A stretch of 64,000 nt of DNA from Enemella dayhoffiae (GTDB taxonomy: Bacteria; Actinomycetota; Actinomycetes; Propionibacteriales; Propionibacteriaceae), in NCBI RefSeq assembly GCF_002250625.1, contig NZ_NMVQ01000043.1, forward strand, positions 62,001 to 126,000, read 5' to 3'. Both the position numbers and the translations under genes were made by a program. The notes under the pieces were generated by a model. That model worked only from the letters and a program-made list of their open reading frames with translations. It ran no database searches and was not told the DNA's origin. Below are positions 34,236-42,250 of this stretch, piece after piece; within the stretch, counting starts at the first letter, position 1, and each line of letters begins with the position of its first letter.

Positions 34236-35045
34236 TCAGTTGACGGTGCCGGGGTGGGCCGACGGCGAATCGCGCAGCGGGTCGGGATGCTCGGTGCGGT
34301 CGACCGCCAGCCAGGCGGCGCCGATGATGCCCGCCTTGTTCCGGTGCTTGGCGGGCACGATCGGCGCGTTCAGCTTCAGCTGGGGCAGGAACTTGTCGGA
34401 GTTCTTGCTCACCCCGCCGCCGACCACGATCAGGTCGGGCCACAACAGCCGTTCCACGGTCTCGTAGTAGCGCTGCAGCCGCGGCACCCAGTCGGAGTAG
34501 GACAGCCCGAGTTGGTCCTTCACCCCCGAGGACGCCTGGGTCTCGGCGTCCTTGCCGTCGATCTCGATGTGCCCGAGCTCGGAGTTCGGCACGAGTACGC
34601 CGTTGTGGATGATCGCGCTGCCGATCCCGGTGCCGAGGGTGGTCATCAGCACCAGGCCGGGGTGGTCCTTGGCGGCGCCGAACTTCGCCTCGCACACGCC
34701 GGCGGCGTCGGCGTCGTTGACCAGCACCACGTCGCGGCCGAGCTTGTCCTCGAAGATCTTCTCGGCCTCGGCGTCGATCCACGACTTGTCGATGTTGGCC
34801 GCCGAGCGGGTCCGCCCGTGCGTCACCACCGCGGGGATGGTCAGTCCGATCGGACCGTCGCCGATCTGGTCGGCGAAGTGGGTGACGATCTCGGCCACCA
34901 CCTCGGCCACGTTCTTGGGCGTGGACTTCTTGGGGGTGGCGATGCGCAGCCGGTCGGTGGCGAAGTCGCCCGCCGCCAGGTCGACCGGCGCCCCTTTGAT
35001 GCCGGATCCGCCGATGTCGATGCCGAGTACAGGTCGTTCTGCCAC
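34236..35045 (-). CDS. ppgK: Polyphosphate glucokinase
   Basis: The 269-residue ROK-family kinase phosphorylates glucose with polyphosphate (or ATP). The phosphate-binding motif is [16 protein letters not shown] at the N-terminus. The catalytic region is [17 protein letters not shown], followed by [28 protein letters not shown]. The PpgK-specific block [23 protein letters not shown] distinguishes it from ATP-only glucokinases, which are usually longer. The start is GTG at 35045, with -10 box TAGGCT six bases upstream. Product glucose-6-phosphate goes to pgi (12 kb). AKR 2 follows. Confidence 0.95.
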   Translation of the reverse strand: MAERPVLGIDIGGSGIKGAPVDLAAGDFATDRLRIATPKKSTPKNVAEVVAEIVTHFADQIGDGPIGLTIPAVVTHGRTRSAANIDKSWIDAEAEKIFEDKLGRDVVLVNDADAAGVCEAKFGAAKDHPGLVLMTTLGTGIGSAIIHNGVLVPNSELGHIEIDGKDAETQASSGVKDQLGLSYSDWVPRLQRYYETVERLLWPDLIVVGGGVSKNSDKFLPQLKLNAPIVPAKHRNKAGIIGAAWLAVDRTEHPDPLRDSPSAHPGTVN

Positions 35046-35051
35046 GCCCCG

Positions 35052-35057
35052 AGCCTA
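35052..35057 (-). promoter_or_regulatory. Leaderless-type -10 box of ppgK
   Basis: TAGGCT on the minus strand lies six bases before the GTG start at 35045. Confidence 0.6.
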
Positions 35058-35143
35058 CCCAGCGGTCCGGACCGGGTGGCAAGCGGTCTCATCCGCGTGC
35101 TTGGCTGGAGGCTGATGCGGTATCGCTAGCGGAGGAGTGGTTG

Positions 35144-36103
35144 ATGACCTGGTTGGTCACCGGAGGTGCGGGTTACATCGGAGCGCACGTGGTGCGTTCG
35201 TTCCTCGGCGCGGGCATCGATTCGGTGGTGCTCGACGACCTCAGCTCGGGCCGGAAGGGGTTCCTGCCGGCCGGCGTACCCCTGGTCGAGGCGAACATCC
35301 TGGACACCGACACGGTCGCCAAGACGCTGGCAGAGCACCGGTGCGAGGGTGTGGTGCACATCGCCGGGTTCAAATATGCCGGGGTGTCGGTGCAGCAGCC
35401 GCTGCACACCTACGCCCAGAACGTCACCGGGACCGCCTCGGTGCTGGAGGCGATGGACCAGTGTGGGGTCGACCGGATCGTCTTCTCCTCCTCGGCCGCG
35501 GTCTATGGCTCGCCCGACACCGAGTTGGTTACCGAGGATTCGCCGACCAGGCCGGAATCCCCTTACGGGGAATCAAAACTCGTCGGGGAGTGGCTGCTCG
35601 CCGACCAGGGTCGCGCGGTCGGGCTGCGACACACCTCGCTGCGCTACTTCAACGTGGTCGGTTCCGGCTCCGATGAGGTCCACGACGTCAGCCCGCACAA
35701 CCTCTTTCCGATCGTGATCGAGGCGCTGCTGGCCGGGCGTACGCCGAAGATCTTCGGCACCGACTATGACACCCCCGACGGCAGCTGCGTCCGCGACTAC
35801 GTGCACGTGGCCGACCTGGCGCACAGCCATGTGGTCGCCGCCCGGGCGTTGGCTGCCGGCGAGGAGTTGCGTCCGGTCTACAACCTCGGTTCGGGAGAAG
35901 GACTGTCGGTACGCCAGATCATGGCGGCGATGGCGGCCGGTACCGGGATCGACTTCACCGCGGACGAGGGTCCGCGGCGTCCCGGCGATCCGGCCCGGAT
36001 CGTCGCCAGCGGTGAGGCCGCCGCCCGCGACCTCGACTGGGCCATGCGACACAGCATTGACGACATGGTCCGCACCGCCTGGTCCGCCCGCACCGCTGGC
36101 TGA
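35144..36103 (+). CDS. galE: UDP-glucose 4-epimerase
   Basis: This 319-residue extended SDR converts UDP-galactose and UDP-glucose. The NAD-binding motif is WLVTGGAGYIGAHVVRSF at the start; VHIAGFKYAGVSVQQPLHTY, VFSSSAAVYGSP (active-site Ser), SPYGESKLVGEW (YxxxK) and SCVRDYVHVADLAHSHV follow. GGAGGAG precedes the ATG at 35144; a TTG three bases earlier is possible. The final codons and the stop lie in the first copy of a 17-bp repeat (36089-36105), so the C-terminus (RTAG) is repeat-derived. It supplies UDP-sugars for envelope glycans or the Leloir pathway. Confidence 0.95.
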   Translation: MTWLVTGGAGYIGAHVVRSFLGAGIDSVVLDDLSSGRKGFLPAGVPLVEANILDTDTVAKTLAEHRCEGVVHIAGFKYAGVSVQQPLHTYAQNVTGTASVLEAMDQCGVDRIVFSSSAAVYGSPDTELVTEDSPTRPESPYGESKLVGEWLLADQGRAVGLRHTSLRYFNVVGSGSDEVHDVSPHNLFPIVIEALLAGRTPKIFGTDYDTPDGSCVRDYVHVADLAHSHVVAARALAAGEELRPVYNLGSGEGLSVRQIMAAMAAGTGIDFTADEGPRRPGDPARIVASGEAAARDLDWAMRHSIDDMVRTAWSARTAG

Positions 36104-36170
36104 GCGCACCGCTGGCTGAGCGTGTCGAAGCCACTGCCCGCCCGCACCGCTGGCTGAGCCTGTCGAAGCC
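36089..36170. repeat. REP-like repeat cluster over the galE stop codon
   Basis: CGCACCGCTGGCTGAGC occurs at 36089-36105, 36105-36121 and 36143-36159. The last two copies are followed by GTGTCGAAGCC and CTGTCGAAGCC. The composite is the reverse complement of the GGCTTCGACAGGCTCAG repeat seen at 374-393 and, with a change, at 61484-61502. Confidence 0.8.
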
Positions 36171-36183
36171 GCGCCCGGTTCGC

Positions 36184-37620
36184 TCAGGGCAGACCCGCCC
36201 GCGCCCGCGCCGCCCGCGGCAGCTGCTCGTCGACGATCCGCCGGGCCTCGGCCACATCGAGGTGGTGCAGCACCTGGGTGACCGGCCCCGGGGTGGTGTC
36301 GACGTGCACGGTGGCGAGCCGCAGCCGCCGCTGCAGCGGGCCTTGGGTCAGGCGTACCGACTGGGTCTTGGCGTGCGGCACGATGTCGCGGTGATGGCTC
36401 AGCCAACCCGACTCGGCCACCATCACCTCCTCGTTCCAGCCATAGCGCAGCGTCCGCCAACCGATCGGCCGCAGCCACGCCGCCCGCCGCGGCACCCGCT
36501 GCAGCGTGATCTGCTCGTCGGCGGCTGTGGGCAGCAGGTGGGCCATCGTGAGGCGTACCTGTTCGGTCCGGGCGACCGGCAGCAGCATGCTGGAGGCGGA
36601 ACGGGTGTTCTCGGTGCCGTCGTGGTGGCCATAGCCGAGCACGTCGATGTCCACCCGGTGCAGCCGCAGGAAGTGTCGCCACAGCCAGGACTGGCTGATC
36701 CGCACGCCCTGGATCCGGTCCAGCGGCACCGACTGGCTGGTCAGGTTGGTCAGGCCGCGGGTGATCCGCAGCGCGCCGCCGCCGGTCTGGGCGAGGGTGT
36801 AGTTGAACTGTGAGATCACCCGGCGGCTGATCATCGACAGGGTGCCGATGATCAGCGGGATCAGCCCGCCGATCGCGAATACGCCGACGCCGAGCCACCA
36901 GGTGATCGCCATCGCGGTCAGCACGGCGAGCACCGAGATGATGAACTCGGTGGAGGTGACCAGGCCGAGTACCAGGATCGGCGGCTGCAGGCGTACCAGG
37001 ATTCGGTCGGAGCTGGCGAGGTCGTTGAACGCGTCCGCCTGCGGTTGCTGTTCCGATTCGGCCAGCGTCGTTCGTACGCCGTGGGCGCGAGTCAGCAGAT
37101 AGTCGCGCAGTTGGTACGCCCGATCGCGCTTGAGGTAGCGCAGCACCACTCGGGAGTCGCCGCCGCCGGCCTCGATGCGGAGCTCGCAGAGCCCGAAGAG
37201 CCGGGCGGCCAGCGGTTGGATGACGTCGATCGACTGCACCTTGCCGAACGGGATGCGCCGCGAGGAGCGGGTGAGCATCCCGGTCTCGATCCGCAGCTCG
37301 GTGTCGTCGATGACATAGCGGGTCCACCACCAGGCAGCCAGCGAGACCAGTCCGGCGAGGAGTGCCACGGCGAGGATGCCGAGCGCGATGATCCACCAGA
37401 TCGAGAACCAGTCGATCTCTCGGCCGCTCCGCGGGCCGCCGCGCGGGATCAGCTCCTGGGAGAAGGCGACGATGATCGCCACGAACACCACCCAGCCCCG
37501 GATCAGCGGGGTGAGCGGATGCGGGCGTTGGGCGATGGTCGGCGGCTTCTCACCGGGCTCGGGGGTGGCCTGGGTCTGGGGCGGGCGAGGGTCGTCGGGC
37601 GGGGGAGCGGGCAGGCTCAC
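36184..37620 (-). CDS. PH-domain membrane protein, YdbT type
   Basis: The 478-residue membrane protein has two pairs of hydrophobic helices (about residues 41-60 with 70-95, and 220-270) and three bacterial PH (bPH_2/YdbT) domains. Family blocks are YVIDDTELRIETGMLTRSSRRIPFGKVQSIDV, here shown in part, RITRGLTNLTSQSVPLDRIQ and VAESGWLSHHRDIVPHAKTQ. Each 'R(I/V)P..K.QS(I/V)' segment is the YdbT hallmark. Its start overlaps the end of the upstream YdbS-like gene by four bases. The YdbS/YdbT pair protects Bacillus from some antimicrobial peptides; the role here is inferred. Confidence 0.88.
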   Translation of the reverse strand: MSLPAPPPDDPRPPQTQATPEPGEKPPTIAQRPHPLTPLIRGWVVFVAIIVAFSQELIPRGGPRSGREIDWFSIWWIIALGILAVALLAGLVSLAAWWWTRYVIDDTELRIETGMLTRSSRRIPFGKVQSIDVIQPLAARLFGLCELRIEAGGGDSRVVLRYLKRDRAYQLRDYLLTRAHGVRTTLAESEQQPQADAFNDLASSDRILVRLQPPILVLGLVTSTEFIISVLAVLTAMAITWWLGVGVFAIGGLIPLIIGTLSMISRRVISQFNYTLAQTGGGALRITRGLTNLTSQSVPLDRIQGVRISQSWLWRHFLRLHRVDIDVLGYGHHDGTENTRSASSMLLPVARTEQVRLTMAHLLPTAADEQITLQRVPRRAAWLRPIGWRTLRYGWNEEVMVAESGWLSHHRDIVPHAKTQSVRLTQGPLQRRLRLATVHVDTTPGPVTQVLHHLDVAEARRIVDEQLPRAARARAGLP

Positions 37621-38123
37621 AGTCCGGACATCCTCGTCTCACCCAGTTCGGTCAACCGGTCGCGCAGGGCGGCGGCCTCGGCGGGTGGCAGCCCGGGGAT
37701 GGTGGCGTCGGTGGAGGCGGAGGCGGTGATCAGCTTCACGGTGGCCAGGCCGAGGGCGCGTTCGATCGGGCCCGACTCGACCTCGACCACCTGCATCCGG
37801 CCGTAGGGGACGGCGGTGAGTCGGCGGAACCAGAGCCCGCGGGTGACGTAGAGGTCGTCGGCCAGTTCGGCGTACCCCCAGGAACGCCACAGCGCATCCA
37901 TCCGCCAGAACCGCCAACCGGTCCAGACCAGGCCGGCCACCAGCACCGGCACCCAGCAGTACCAGAGCCCGTTGCTGAAGAACCAGACGACCGCGGTGGC
38001 GAGGGCGACGAACGGCAGCCAGCCGATCAGTACGCCGGCCCGGCGCAGGGTGCGATAGCGCGGGGCGAGGCGGTGCCAGTGTTCGGTGGGCGGGGCGAAG
38101 AGGGTGTCGAGATCAGTGGCCAC
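37617..38123 (-). CDS. PH-domain membrane protein, YdbS type
   Basis: The 168-residue protein has two membrane helices (about residues 30-72) and one bPH_2 domain with DDLYVTRGLWFRRLTAVPYG and RMQVVEVESGPIERALGLA. It is the usual small partner of the YdbT-type gene that follows. The start is GTG at 38123, inside the end of the DUF1707 gene, and its stop overlaps the next start (37617-37620). Three genes therefore form a tightly overlapping operon. Confidence 0.88.
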   Translation of the reverse strand: MATDLDTLFAPPTEHWHRLAPRYRTLRRAGVLIGWLPFVALATAVVWFFSNGLWYCWVPVLVAGLVWTGWRFWRMDALWRSWGYAELADDLYVTRGLWFRRLTAVPYGRMQVVEVESGPIERALGLATVKLITASASTDATIPGLPPAEAAALRDRLTELGETRMSGL

Positions 38124-38823
38124 GTTCGATCCGTCGTTGCTCGCGGCGCTGTCGGCGGGCGGCTCGGCGCCGGCCGCCGAACGTGTCGGGGCCCTTCACC
38201 TCGACGCCGCCCATCAGCGCGACCCCCTTGATCACGATCGTCGGGCCGTCCGGGTCGGGCTGCAGCCCCTTGACCTCGGTGCCGCCCATGATGCCCACCA
38301 CCTCGTCGCGCACGTTCACCCCGGCCGGGACGGTGATCTCAAGCCCGCCCATCATCCAGAACCCTTCGATCACCACCTCCTTGGCGTCGAACACCGCCTC
38401 GGTGAAGTCGAGCTCGTTGCCGCCCATCAGCGCATAGGCGCGGGTCTGGCGGCGGACGTGCCAGATGCCCTTGCGGGTGGATCCGCCGAGGATCCCGACG
38501 AGGGTCTCGCTGTCGGGGGCGCCGGCCTCGGGTCGGACGGCCGGCAGGTTCGGGCTCTGTTGGTTCGACGGGTTTGCGCTGTTGAGCCGGTGCTGCGGGA
38601 GCGGGGAGTGCAGGGGGACCAGGTCGCGGGTCAGCGGGACGAGGTCGTCGAAGGTGCGCGCCTGGTGGGCCAGTCCGCTGCGCTCCTCGTGCTCCTCGCG
38701 GGTCAACCGGCCTTCGGCGTACGCCGCAGAGAGCAGGTCGAGCACCTGGGTGCGGTCGGCGTCGCTGGCGCGGAGGTCGCCTCCGACGGCGGGACCGACG
38801 TCATCGGGTTCGGCGGGGCTCAT
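38113..38823 (-). CDS. DUF1707 and LiaF-like C-terminal domain protein
   Basis: The 236-residue cytoplasmic protein starts with a DUF1707 domain (about residues 15-68: LRASDADRTQVLDLLSAAYA, EGRLTREEHEERSGLAHQA). A flexible linker leads to a beta-helix-like C-terminal domain related to LiaF/DUF2154, with repeated VGILGG, ALMGGNELDF, FWMMGGLEITVP and GIMGGTEVKG units. LiaF-type proteins monitor cell-envelope stress. The last residues are Arg-rich. The ATG at 38823 has a -10 box (TACGCT, 38830-38835) six bases upstream. It is the first gene of the PH-domain operon. Confidence 0.88.
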   Translation of the reverse strand: MSPAEPDDVGPAVGGDLRASDADRTQVLDLLSAAYAEGRLTREEHEERSGLAHQARTFDDLVPLTRDLVPLHSPLPQHRLNSANPSNQQSPNLPAVRPEAGAPDSETLVGILGGSTRKGIWHVRRQTRAYALMGGNELDFTEAVFDAKEVVIEGFWMMGGLEITVPAGVNVRDEVVGIMGGTEVKGLQPDPDGPTIVIKGVALMGGVEVKGPDTFGGRRRAARRQRREQRRIERGH

Positions 38824-38829
38824 GGGTCC

Positions 38830-38835
38830 AGCGTA
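38830..38835 (-). promoter_or_regulatory. Leaderless-type -10 box of the DUF1707/PH operon
   Basis: TACGCT on the minus strand lies six bases before the ATG at 38823. Confidence 0.6.
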
Positions 38836-38925
38836 GGCCAGCAGCACTACCCGTGGTCAGATCGGCGACACCCGTTCCGGGGTTAGCCGGGGAAGGCCCC
38901 GACTCGCGTACGCTGACGTGGTCCC

Positions 38926-38996
38926 GCGGGCGTAGTTCAGTGGCAGAACGGCACCATTCCCTGGTGCAGACGTGAGTTCGATCCTTGCCGCCCGCT
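38926..38996 (+). tRNA. tRNA-Gly-like gene, likely anticodon UCC, atypical
   Basis: The 71 bases fold into a full cloverleaf: a perfect 7-bp acceptor stem (GCGGGCG with CGCCCGC), TA at positions 8-9, D stem GTTC/GAAC, anticodon stem GCACC/GGTGC and T loop TTCGATC. Unusual features: the anticodon loop is ATTCCCT, which gives UCC with C at position 37, where a purine is almost universal. The T stem (GTGAG/CTTGC) contains two G-U pairs, the variable loop is four bases and CCA is not encoded. A -10-like TACGCT lies at 38908-38913. It may be a functional divergent tRNA, a decaying copy or a tRNA-like element. Confidence 0.7.
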
Positions 38997-39036
38997 CTCC
39001 GTCGGGTCGTAGCCCGAGTAGGCCGCCCGCTGCGCG

Positions 39037-39103
39037 ATGATCATGACCAGGGCGGAGTCATATCTGCCCGGGGAGGATATGACCCCGAATCGGTCATGAT
39101 CAT
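39037..39103. repeat. 67-bp palindromic element, copy A
   Basis: It is bounded by ATGATCATGACC (39037-39048) and GGTCATGATCAT (39092-39103). An inner inverted repeat GTCATATC (39057-39064) and GATATGAC (39076-39083) gives a two-part hairpin. The right end overlaps the stop codon of the PemK gene (39100-39102). A 67-bp element with the same ends lies at 53505-53571. Confidence 0.85.
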
Positions 39104-39513
39104 TTCCGGTGGGCGCGCACCGCATCCGCGACGGCTTTGAATCGCCGCTCGTCCAGGCGTACGCCTGCCCCGCGGGTCTGCTCGGGGTCGATCCGGACGA
39201 TCCGGTTCACCCGCGCCTCGCTCGGTCGGCGCCGGCTGTCCCACTCGCCGACGCCGACATCGATCCAGAAGCGTCCCTCGCGCGCCTCCTGGGCGTGATC
39301 GCGATCGTGGTCCTGTGAGGTGAGCGGGAGGCCCAGCAGCCACGGCTCCTCGCGGCCGATGATCAGCACCGGACGCTCCTTGCCCTGGCGGTGGTCCTCC
39401 TCATACGGGACCCACGCCCAAGCGACCTCACCGGGATCGAGCAGGTGCCCCGGATGCGGGGCGTACTCGATCCGGGGCAGTCCGCGATAGTCGCCGGGGT
39501 AGGGCTGGGTCAT
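39100..39513 (-). CDS. PemK/MazF-family toxin-like protein
   Basis: The 137-residue protein matches the actinobacterial PemK/MazF-type family. VAWAWVPYEEDHRQGKERPVLI carries the RPVLII beta strand, and LPLTSQDHDRDH and RVNRIVRIDPEQTRGAGVRLDE follow. PemK/MazF proteins are mRNA or tRNA endoribonucleases of toxin-antitoxin modules. No antitoxin gene is next to it, so it may be an orphan, a detoxified member or paired elsewhere. It is divergent from the tRNA-Gly(CCC) gene 60 bases away. Its stop codon lies within the 67-bp element. Confidence 0.85.
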   Translation of the reverse strand: MTQPYPGDYRGLPRIEYAPHPGHLLDPGEVAWAWVPYEEDHRQGKERPVLIIGREEPWLLGLPLTSQDHDRDHAQEAREGRFWIDVGVGEWDSRRRPSEARVNRIVRIDPEQTRGAGVRLDERRFKAVADAVRAHRK

Positions 39514-39572
39514 GGGAATCAGTGTCGTCGCTGGCGCACCGATGCGCTATCATGGCGGAGCGCTCGTCGCAC

Positions 39573-39646
39573 GCGAATGTAGTTCAATGGTAGAACATCA
39601 GCTTCCCAAGCTGAATACGCGGGTTCGATTCCCGTCATTCGCTCCA
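39573..39646 (+). tRNA. tRNA-Gly (CCC)
   Basis: It has a regular cloverleaf: GCGAATG paired with CATTCGC, D stem GTTC/GAAC, anticodon loop TTCCCAA (anticodon CCC, A37) on stem TCAGC/GCTGA, T stem CGGGT and loop TTCGATT. CCA is encoded at 39644-39646. A -10-like TATCAT lies at 39548-39553, about 20 bases upstream. Confidence 0.96.
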
Positions 39647-39772
39647 CTGATCCACTCGGCCATGCAGCGATGGGGGCGACGACCCCGCAGAGCCACTCAG
39701 CGGCCCGAGAGCCACTCAACGGCTCGTCGCTGAGCCGCGCAGTGGTGTTCGGGCCGCGGAGTGGAAAGAGAG

Positions 39773-40402
39773 CTACAGTTGCGCGACCGTGAAGTGCGGC
39801 TCGCGACAGGGCTGCTCCAGTTCGTCGACAACGGCGATCGCCAGGTCGGCGGCGCTGATGGCCGATCTGCCGTCGGCGTCCACCAGCAGCGTCGTGCCGC
39901 CCCGTCGATAGCGACCGGCGCGTACGCCGGGCTCGAGGACCGCGGGCGGGCTGAGATAGACCGCGCCGGCGTCTCGGAACTCCTGCCACACGTGAAACTG
40001 CGCCAGGCTGGCGCGTGCGATCGGCTGCCACTGCTCGGGGACGAAGCGCGGGTCGTCGATGACCAGCCGGCCCGGGTCATTGGGCGTACGCAGCGGCGCC
40101 GAGCCTCCCACGATCAGCACCCGCGTGCCAGCCGCTGCCTCCAGGAATCCCTGCGTGAGCGGAGCAATCTGGTGCTCCTCACCCGGAGCGAGCCGGATGG
40201 TCAGCACCGCGGCGTCCACCTGTGAGAGCACACCAGCCACGGCCGCCCTGTCGGCCACGTCCACCGCGTGCCCGGTGAGCCGGTCAAGCGCGGACGCGAC
40301 AGGGTTCCGGGAGACGGCATCGACGTCATGCCCGCGGTCCAGTGCCTCCGCGACCACGTTGGCGCCGACCATGCCGGTTGATCCGAATACGGCGATTCTC
40401 AT
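39773..40402 (-). CDS. NAD(P)-binding (NmrA/atypical SDR) protein
   Basis: The 209-residue protein has the Rossmann start MRIAVFGSTGMVGANVVAEA, then SRNPVASALDRLTG and TRVLIVGGSAPL. It lacks the SDR Tyr-x-x-x-Lys in a standard position, as do many NmrA-like sensors and reductases. Its ATG (40402) overlaps the stop of the EamA gene by four bases, so the two are coupled. The role could be redox sensing or reduction of a small metabolite; it cannot be fixed from sequence. Confidence 0.85.
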   Translation of the reverse strand: MRIAVFGSTGMVGANVVAEALDRGHDVDAVSRNPVASALDRLTGHAVDVADRAAVAGVLSQVDAAVLTIRLAPGEEHQIAPLTQGFLEAAAGTRVLIVGGSAPLRTPNDPGRLVIDDPRFVPEQWQPIARASLAQFHVWQEFRDAGAVYLSPPAVLEPGVRAGRYRRGGTTLLVDADGRSAISAADLAIAVVDELEQPCREPHFTVAQL

Positions 40403-41295
40403 GCTGCTTGGGTTTTCCTTCTCCTGTGTGGTGGGGCGAGCTGACCGGAGACCATCGCGGTGAGGGCAAGGGCGAAGCCGGCCAACTGGCTCACGGTGAG
40501 CCATTCCCCGGCGATGATCGCGCCGAGGGCGGCGGCGACCAACGGGGACAGCAGGCCGAGCAGCGCGGTGGCGGTGACGGGTAGCCGCCGGATCGCGGAA
40601 AACCAGATGGTGTAGGTGATCAGCGCGCCGATCAGCCCCAGCCACAGATAGCCGGCCACTGCCCGTCCGTCGATCCCCGGTGGTACGCCGTCGATCAGCA
40701 ATGCCGGCACCAGCAGCACCAGCCCGGCGGCGGTCAATTGCCAGCCGGCCAGGCCGACGCTCGAGACGCCCGGTGGGCGACCCCAGCGTTTCGTGAGCAC
40801 GACCCCGGTCCCCATCGACACTGCGCCGCCCAAGCCGGCGGCCACCCCAATCGGGTCCAGCGCCGCGCTCGGACCGAGCACGACCAGGGCGACCCCGATC
40901 ATGCCGACGACACCCCACCCGACCCGCCACGTGGACAGCCGTTCGTGCAGGAGCAGCACGGCCAGGAAGGCGACCACGATCGGCTGCGCCGCCCCGAGCG
41001 TCGCGGCCACCCCGCCCGGCAAACGTTGTGCGGCCAGGAAGAGCAGCGGGAAGAACGCACCCATGTTGAGCGTGCCCAGCACGAGACTCTTCCACCACCA
41101 CTCCCCGGTCGGCAGTCGGCGTGCCAGCAGCAGCGCGGTCAGACCCGCGGGCAGCGTACGCATCAACGCGGCAAACAACGGATGCCCCGCAGGAAGCAGA
41201 TGGGTGGTCACGATGTACGTCGTCCCCCACGCCGCCGGGGCCAGGGCGGTCAACGCGGTCCTGCCGACGCGTTCGGAGGTGGTGCTCGTGCTCAT
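40399..41295 (-). CDS. EamA/DMT-family transporter 1
   Basis: The 298-residue membrane protein has ten hydrophobic segments in the two-EamA-repeat arrangement. Marker strings are LAPAAWGTTYIVTTHLLPAG, LPGGVAATLGAAQPIVVAFL and PVTATALLGLLSPLVAAALG. This group exports amino acids or other metabolites. I chose the ATG at 41295 (MSTSTTSE). It is transcribed divergently from a LysR gene 70 bases away, the classical arrangement for regulator and target, with the NmrA-like gene as second target. Confidence 0.9.
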   Translation of the reverse strand: MSTSTTSERVGRTALTALAPAAWGTTYIVTTHLLPAGHPLFAALMRTLPAGLTALLLARRLPTGEWWWKSLVLGTLNMGAFFPLLFLAAQRLPGGVAATLGAAQPIVVAFLAVLLLHERLSTWRVGWGVVGMIGVALVVLGPSAALDPIGVAAGLGGAVSMGTGVVLTKRWGRPPGVSSVGLAGWQLTAAGLVLLVPALLIDGVPPGIDGRAVAGYLWLGLIGALITYTIWFSAIRRLPVTATALLGLLSPLVAAALGAIIAGEWLTVSQLAGFALALTAMVSGQLAPPHRRRKTQAA

Positions 41296-41340
41296 GACTC
41301 CACCGTGCTCCGCCACAATCAATCAGTCCAACACATGCTT

Positions 41341-41357
41341 TTCATCGCATCAATGAA
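41341..41357. promoter_or_regulatory. LysR-type binding site (T-N11-A) in the divergent promoter
   Basis: TTCATCGCATCAATGAA has arms TTCAT/ATGAA and fits the T-N11-A rule. It lies between the EamA 1 start (41295) and the LysR start (41366). It could serve both autoregulation and control of the EamA operon. Confidence 0.6.
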
Positions 41358-41365
41358 CTGAGAAC

Positions 41366-42250
41366 ATGGACCCCATGGAGCTTCAACAACTGCGATACGT
41401 GGTGGCGGTGGCGGAGGAGCGCAGCTTCACCCGAGCCGGCGAGCGCTGCTTCGTGGTGCAGTCCGCGCTCAGCCACCAGGTCAAGGCACTCGAGCGCGAG
41501 CTCGGGGTGACCCTGTTCGCACGCACCAGCCGCCGCGTCGAGCCGACCGCCGCGGGCGAGGCGTTCCTGATCGGCGCCCGGGCCGCTCTGGCGGCCGCGG
41601 AACGAGCCGTGTCCGATGCGGCAGCGGCCTCCGGTCTCATTCGCGGTCAGCTGGGCATCGGCACCATCCCGACGGTGACGGCTATCGACCTGCCCGCCAC
41701 GCTTGGGAGGTTTCGTCAGACGTACCCGGAGGTGAAGATCCGGCTCCGCTCGGCCGGTAGCGACGAACTGGTGGCCGACCTCATCTCCGGTGGACTGGAC
41801 GTCGCGTTTCTCGGCCTGCCCACCGGCACGGTGCCCGAGGGCGTCCGGGCCCGTGAGCTGAGCCGCGACCGGTTGTGCGCGGTGGTCGGCGCCGGACACC
41901 GGTTCGCCGACAGACGTCGGCTACGGCTGGGCGACCTGGCTGAGGAGACGTTCGTCGACTTCACCGCGGGTACGCCGGGCCGCGCGCAGTCCGACCTCGC
42001 CTTTGCAGCGGCCGGGCTGACCCGCGAGGTGACGTTCGAGACGATGAGCACCGAGCTGATGCTCGCCCTGGTGCAACAGGGCCTGGCCGTCGCTTTCCTA
42101 GCCCGGGCGGTCGTTCCGGAAGGACGGGGCGTACGCACGATCGCGGTGACCGGCGGCCCCTCCCGGGTGGAATATCTGGCCTGGAGCGACTTCAATCCCA
42201 GCCCCGCCGCTCGGGCGTTCCTTGGTCTGCTCGATCAACCCCGCCCGTAG
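41366..42250 (+). CDS. LysR-family transcriptional regulator
   Basis: This 294-residue regulator begins MELQQLRYVVAVAEERSFTR (ATG at 41366 or, more likely, 41375) with the winged helix-turn-helix in residues ~1-60 (VVQSALSHQVKALERELGV). A coiled linker and a periplasmic-binding-protein-like effector domain (about 90-290) follow. It is divergent from the EamA/NmrA operon and its own T-N11-A site lies in between. The effector is unknown. Its last codons overlap a remnant of a VOC gene on the other strand. Confidence 0.93.
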   Translation: MDPMELQQLRYVVAVAEERSFTRAGERCFVVQSALSHQVKALERELGVTLFARTSRRVEPTAAGEAFLIGARAALAAAERAVSDAAAASGLIRGQLGIGTIPTVTAIDLPATLGRFRQTYPEVKIRLRSAGSDELVADLISGGLDVAFLGLPTGTVPEGVRARELSRDRLCAVVGAGHRFADRRRLRLGDLAEETFVDFTAGTPGRAQSDLAFAAAGLTREVTFETMSTELMLALVQQGLAVAFLARAVVPEGRGVRTIAVTGGPSRVEYLAWSDFNPSPAARAFLGLLDQPRP

